Source of the DNA: an uncultured Lachnospiraceae bacterium | GTDB taxonomy: Bacteria; Bacillota; Clostridia; Lachnospirales; Lachnospiraceae | Direction: 5' to 3' | DNA length: 6,521 bases | Assembly: GCA_949346185.1 (NCBI GenBank) | Contig: CASGVX010000120.1 | Location: 1 to 6,521 of the forward strand | Part shown: positions 3,605 to 6,521 of the stretch, piece by piece | Layout: each line of letters begins with the position of its first letter | Position numbering within the stretch: the first letter of the stretch is position 1 | Program-made: the position numbers and the translations under genes | The notes under the pieces: model-generated | What the model was told of the DNA's origin: nothing | The model's input: the letters and a program-made list of their open reading frames with translations, nothing else | Database searches by the model: none

Positions 3605-4405
3605 TTGGCATATTTTAAGACAACGGTGAGGGCGGGGAAGACCATCGAGGTGACGAAGAGCTACACCAGGAGGGTGGGGCCGCCCTGCAGGGGTGGAAGG
3701 GAGAAGCCCACGCCGGAGGAGATGGAGAAGGTCAACCAGAGGAATGCGGAGAGGAAATTGCGGTTAAAACTCAATGCCCATTTCGCAGAGGATGATATTT
3801 TTACAACGCTGACCTACAGGAAGGACGAGCGGCCAACGCCGGAACAGGCAAAGAAGAATATCAAGAAACTGATTGACAGTCTGCGGAAGGAATTTAAGAA
3901 ATTGGGTGTGGAATTGAAGTATATCAATGTCACCGAGTACAAAAATAAGGCAATACACCATCACCTGGTAATTAACCACATTGAGGGCAAGGATGTGGCG
4001 AAGATGATTAGGCGGCTGTGGAAGTTCGGACGGCCGGACTTTAAATTTCTGGATGGGACAGGGCAGTACAAAGACCTGGCGGCATATTTGATTAAGGAAA
4101 CATCAAAGACCTACAAGGAAAACAAGGAGAATGGCGGAGGGCATAAGCAGAGATACAGCTGCAGCCGCAATCTGGATATGCCCCCATCTAAGACAGAGAT
4201 CGTCAGGAGGGCGGTGAGGTGGCTGCCGGAGCCGAAGCCAATCAAGGGATATTACATAGACAAGGACACGGTGTACAACGGAGTGGATCCGTTTACCGGG
4301 AGGGAGTACCAGAGGTATACCATGGTCGAGGCGGGCTATGGGGGGGAGGTCGGCATGGGTAGGGGTTTGCAATCAGGCGAACATGGGAACGGTATCAGTG
4401 ATTGA
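3605..4405 (+). CDS. HUH-type rolling-circle replication initiator
   Basis: From TTG 3605 the protein has 266 residues. FTTLTY at 66-71 matches motif 1 of rolling-circle initiators. AIHHHLVIN contains the metal-binding HUH pair H118/H120. AAYLIKE holds Tyr161 and Lys164 as Y-x-x-K, the expected nicking tyrosine. The C-terminal part (YSCSRNLDMPP, KPIKGYYIDKD, NGVDPFTGREYQ) agrees with what I remember of the ORF2/G2P-like replication proteins of gut Clostridia. It should nick the origin and prime rolling-circle replication. The start is chosen from the family-like beginning (M)AYFKTTVRAGKTIEV; GGAG at 3590 is a modest SD 11 bases away. The open frame reaches back to 3494, but that part overlaps the origin hairpin. 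The frame has no upstream ATG. Confidence 0.8.
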   Translation: MAYFKTTVRAGKTIEVTKSYTRRVGPPCRGGREKPTPEEMEKVNQRNAERKLRLKLNAHFAEDDIFTTLTYRKDERPTPEQAKKNIKKLIDSLRKEFKKLGVELKYINVTEYKNKAIHHHLVINHIEGKDVAKMIRRLWKFGRPDFKFLDGTGQYKDLAAYLIKETSKTYKENKENGGGHKQRYSCSRNLDMPPSKTEIVRRAVRWLPEPKPIKGYYIDKDTVYNGVDPFTGREYQRYTMVEAGYGGEVGMGRGLQSGEHGNGISD

Positions 4406-4420
4406 AAGGAAGGTGGGGAA

Positions 4421-5122
4421 ATGACATGTAAAGAGAGGAGAGAAAAAAGGTTGGCACGGGGCTTATGTGCTGATTGCGGAAACACTCTTGATACAGATGG
4501 CAGCAGCTGCACGAAGTGTCGTGAACGGCGGAGAAGGAAGTATAGAGAAGATAGAGAATGGTATGCGGTGCTTGGGATATGCCCATATTGCAGAAAGGAA
4601 AAGTTGAATAAGGGAGAAAAGATGTGTCTGGAGTGCAGGGAAAAAGGAAATGAACAGAATCGTAGGAAATACGAAAATATGTCAACAGAGAAGAAGGTAG
4701 AGTATTTGAAAAAGGACAGTGAAGCAGGAAAAAGAATATACAGGGAGCGAAAAGAAAGTGGCATTTGTGTAAAATGCGGGAAAAGAAAGGCAGAAAAAGG
4801 CAAGGTAATGTGTAGCATTTGTCTGGGCAAGAAGAGGAATAGGGCGAGAAGGCTATATCAAGAAATGCATGATATTCTTCCGAGGGAGGACCGCATAGCA
4901 TATGGGTTGTGCTATATATGCGGAGAGCCGTTAGATGGTAATCGAGACTGGAAAGTATGCAGCAGATGCCATGAAAGGCTTGCAGAAAATATGCATAAGA
5001 ATAGGCGGCAGAAGTCAGAAGAAAACGATATATGGAAGAGAGAAAATGAGCTGATTTTTAATAGTCAAATGCGGAAGTATTGCGAAACAGGCACAAGGGA
5101 AGAAATGATTCAATGCAGATGA
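4421..5122 (+). CDS. Four-zinc-ribbon protein, first of a tandem pair
   Basis: This is a 233-residue, very basic protein with four CxxC...CxxC units: C16/C19/C30/C33, C54/C57/C69/C72, C116/C119/C131/C134 and C164/C167/C180/C183. They are joined by charged helical linkers rich in Arg, Lys and Glu. Each unit starts G-[LI]-C, so the four ribbons are internal repeats. Such ribbons usually bind zinc and contact nucleic acid or protein. No catalytic domain is visible and I know no named family. SD AAGGTGGGG precedes ATG 4421. The gene starts 15 bp after rep and is probably co-transcribed with it. Residues 116-197 are identical, also in DNA, to the next gene. Confidence 0.75.
   Translation: MTCKERREKRLARGLCADCGNTLDTDGSSCTKCRERRRRKYREDREWYAVLGICPYCRKEKLNKGEKMCLECREKGNEQNRRKYENMSTEKKVEYLKKDSEAGKRIYRERKESGICVKCGKRKAEKGKVMCSICLGKKRNRARRLYQEMHDILPREDRIAYGLCYICGEPLDGNRDWKVCSRCHERLAENMHKNRRQKSEENDIWKRENELIFNSQMRKYCETGTREEMIQCR
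4766..5011 (+). repeat. Exact 246-bp direct repeat, copy 1
   Basis: Every base matches 5518-5763 (offset 752). It encodes ribbons 3 and 4 of the zinc-ribbon protein and starts exactly at the first cysteine codon of ribbon 3. Outside it the two genes are clearly diverged. Confidence 0.95.
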
Positions 5123-5169
5123 TTTAAGTTACCAGCACCCGCATAACAAGGAAAGGAGGCAGGGTACGA

Positions 5170-5868
5170 ATGACTTCAAACAAGGAATTGAGAAAAGAGA
5201 GGGCGGAGCAAGGCGTATGTACCACTTGCGGGGGCATTCTTGATACGGATGGGAAAACGTGCAAGGCATGCCGCAAAGACCAGAGAGACGAATACAGGAA
5301 AAGAAGGGAATGGCATATATCGCTTGGGATATGCCCGTATTGTGGGAAGGAAAGATTGTATGGGGAAGAATGTATGTGCATAGAGTGCCGGCAAAAGATG
5401 TATGAAGGTGTATGCAAGAGACTAGAAAACATGTCGGCAGGGGAGAGAAAGAGGGAAAAGAAAAGGGTAAGAGAATACAATAGGGAGTTATATCAGAGAA
5501 GAAAGCAAGGAAATATATGTGTAAAATGCGGGAAAAGAAAGGCAGAAAAAGGCAAGGTAATGTGTAGCATTTGTCTGGGCAAGAAGAGGAATAGGGCGAG
5601 AAGGCTATATCAAGAAATGCATGATATTCTTCCGAGGGAGGACCGCATAGCATATGGGTTGTGCTATATATGCGGAGAGCCGTTAGATGGTAATCGAGAC
5701 TGGAAAGTATGCAGCAGATGCCATGAAAGGCTTGCAGAAAATATGCATAAGAATAGGCGGCAGCAGTCAGGAGCAGACCATCCTTGGAGGAGAGGAAATG
5801 CTTTGTTATTCAATAGCCAAGCACGGAAATATTGCCAGACAGGCGAGAGGAAAGGAGCGGTTCAATGA
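5170..5868 (+). CDS. Four-zinc-ribbon protein, second of a tandem pair
   Basis: This 232-residue paralogue has the same plan: C17/C20/C31/C34, C55/C58/C70/C73, C117/C120/C132/C135 and C165/C168/C181/C184. The N-terminal half is similar to but clearly different from the first copy. Residues 117-198 are identical. The C-terminal tails diverge again but keep the pattern LIFNSQMRKYCETG / LLFNSQARKYCQTG. SD AAAGGAGG (5152-5159) stands ten bases before ATG 5170. Its stop TGA overlaps the parA start as ATGA, so ParA translation is coupled to this gene. A DNA- or RNA-binding accessory role in replication or partition is inference from position only. Confidence 0.75.
   Translation: MTSNKELRKERAEQGVCTTCGGILDTDGKTCKACRKDQRDEYRKRREWHISLGICPYCGKERLYGEECMCIECRQKMYEGVCKRLENMSAGERKREKKRVREYNRELYQRRKQGNICVKCGKRKAEKGKVMCSICLGKKRNRARRLYQEMHDILPREDRIAYGLCYICGEPLDGNRDWKVCSRCHERLAENMHKNRRQQSGADHPWRRGNALLFNSQARKYCQTGERKGAVQ
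5518..5763 (+). repeat. Exact 246-bp direct repeat, copy 2
   Basis: This is the partner of 4766-5011. The sharp edges against diverged flanks point to a recent gene conversion or recombination rather than ordinary duplication of the whole gene. Confidence 0.95.
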
Positions 5869-6518
5869 GAATTATTTCAATTATCAGCCTCAAAGGAGGT
5901 GTGGCAAAGACCACCACCAGCATTAACATGGCATACATATTGTGCAAGATGGGGCACAGGGTGCTCTTGATTGACAATGACAAGCAGGGGAACGCATCAA
6001 AGACCTTCGGTCTATATAGCCCGGAGGATAAGGATACCATTGCCAGGGTGATGTTGGAGAGGAAACCAGGCATCCGGGAAATTATCAAGCAAACGGCATA
6101 TAGTGAGCAGATGCCGGGGGCTTTGGACGTTGTGACAGCTAACATGGATTTGCTGGAGGCGAATTTGAGGACGATTGTAGACACTGGGAGGCAGCAGCAG
6201 ACAAGATTTAAAAAAGCACTGGAGCCGGTAATGCATGAGTATGATTTCTGCATTATTGATAATGCCCCAGATATTAACATGAGCATCATTAACGCCCTGG
6301 TGGTGTCGGATGATGTGATTGTGCCGATTATGATAGACCAGTATAGTTTTGATGGATTGGAAATCCTCACGGAACAGATAGAGCGGGTGAAGGAGGATTT
6401 CAACCCGGATCTGGTTTTCCGGGGTTGTCTTGTGACGCAGTACAGGAAATCAGAGGTTCAGGAGCAGGGAGCGGACATATTGTTGAGAAAGCGGAAGAGA
6501 CAGGATTTGAAACGCTGA
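5865..6518 (+). CDS. parA: ParA/Soj partition ATPase, frame broken near the window end
   Basis: Residues 10-17, KGGVAKTT, are the deviant Walker A motif of ParA/MinD ATPases. LLIDNDKQGN (34-43) is the A' motif and CIIDNAP (129-135) is Walker B. This family binds DNA in its ATP form and segregates plasmids or chromosomes with a ParB partner, which is not in the window. ATG 5865 overlaps the previous stop (ATGA) and has GAAAGGAG upstream; the in-frame extension to 5832 lies inside the upstream gene. The frame stops at 217 residues, short of the usual 250-270. From 6488 the -1 frame reads KAEETGFETLK to the window edge, which fits ParA C-termini. One base seems to be missing in the AGAAAG run at 6486-6491, so the intact gene would continue past the window. 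Confidence 0.85.
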   Translation: MRIISIISLKGGVAKTTTSINMAYILCKMGHRVLLIDNDKQGNASKTFGLYSPEDKDTIARVMLERKPGIREIIKQTAYSEQMPGALDVVTANMDLLEANLRTIVDTGRQQQTRFKKALEPVMHEYDFCIIDNAPDINMSIINALVVSDDVIVPIMIDQYSFDGLEILTEQIERVKEDFNPDLVFRGCLVTQYRKSEVQEQGADILLRKRKRQDLKR

Positions 6519-6521
6519 AAA

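Noticed and set aside
4336..5653. Long minus-strand open frames opposite the zinc-ribbon genes
   Set aside because: They are rich in S, F, L, P and H, as expected from the complement of A/G-rich coding DNA. They have no convincing SD and repeat only because the plus-strand genes are paralogues.
5810..6403. Minus-strand 197-residue open frame
   Set aside because: It lies opposite ParA, whose motifs are unmistakable; it is a shadow frame.
1..6521. CRISPR array or insertion sequence
   Set aside because: No regularly spaced short repeats, transposase gene or terminal inverted repeats were seen.

Overview
The window looks like accessory DNA of a Gram-positive Clostridia member, probably Lachnospiraceae. 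The signs are strong AGGAGG-type Shine-Dalgarno (SD) sites before nearly every gene, TTG starts, mixed GC content and many very short tightly packed genes. The presence of a rolling-circle-type initiator and a ParA ATPase points to a plasmid or an integrated mobile element. No integrase, relaxase or phage structural gene is visible, so the element type cannot be fixed.

Positions 1-2460 form a modular region of short genes on both strands. The pattern repeats: a plus-strand gene (199, 919, 1668, 2463) converges with a small minus-strand gene (742, 1307, 2076), often overlapping at the stop codons. The next minus-strand gene starts from a near-consensus promoter (-35, exactly 17 bp, TATAAT) that diverges from the following plus-strand gene. 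The promoter/leader blocks at 740-813 and 1305-1378 are near-identical duplicates. The first two plus-strand genes are paralogues. Both carry, inside their last codons, a UUCG-type intrinsic terminator that works on the minus strand.

In two of the divergent spacers (about 1380-1641 and 2159-2434) lies a conserved structured element of about 265-275 bp. It begins with a tRNA-like minihelix (7-bp acceptor-like stem plus a perfect T arm). A series of hairpins follows, whose paired bases change together between the two copies. It ends in a long stem just before the SD of the downstream gene. A pyrimidine run in that last loop can pair with the SD in both copies, and the pairing covaries. I read it as an RNA leader or riboregulator of a type I cannot name. 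This is the most novel-looking feature.

Positions 2463-5868 hold a plus-strand series of short hypothetical genes, an excisionase-like helix-turn-helix protein, an origin-like spacer with repeats and hairpins, and a HUH-type replication initiator. Two tandem four-zinc-ribbon proteins follow; they share an exact 246-bp block covering ribbons 3 and 4. Positions 5865-6518 encode a ParA/Soj ATPase, translationally coupled to the second zinc-ribbon gene. Its reading frame breaks about 30 bases before the window ends: the -1 frame continues the expected family sequence, so the gene is either frameshifted or carries a one-base error. Rep, HTH and ParA would act together in replication, copy control and segregation. 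The role of the zinc-ribbon pair is unknown, but its position between rep and parA suggests a link to maintenance.
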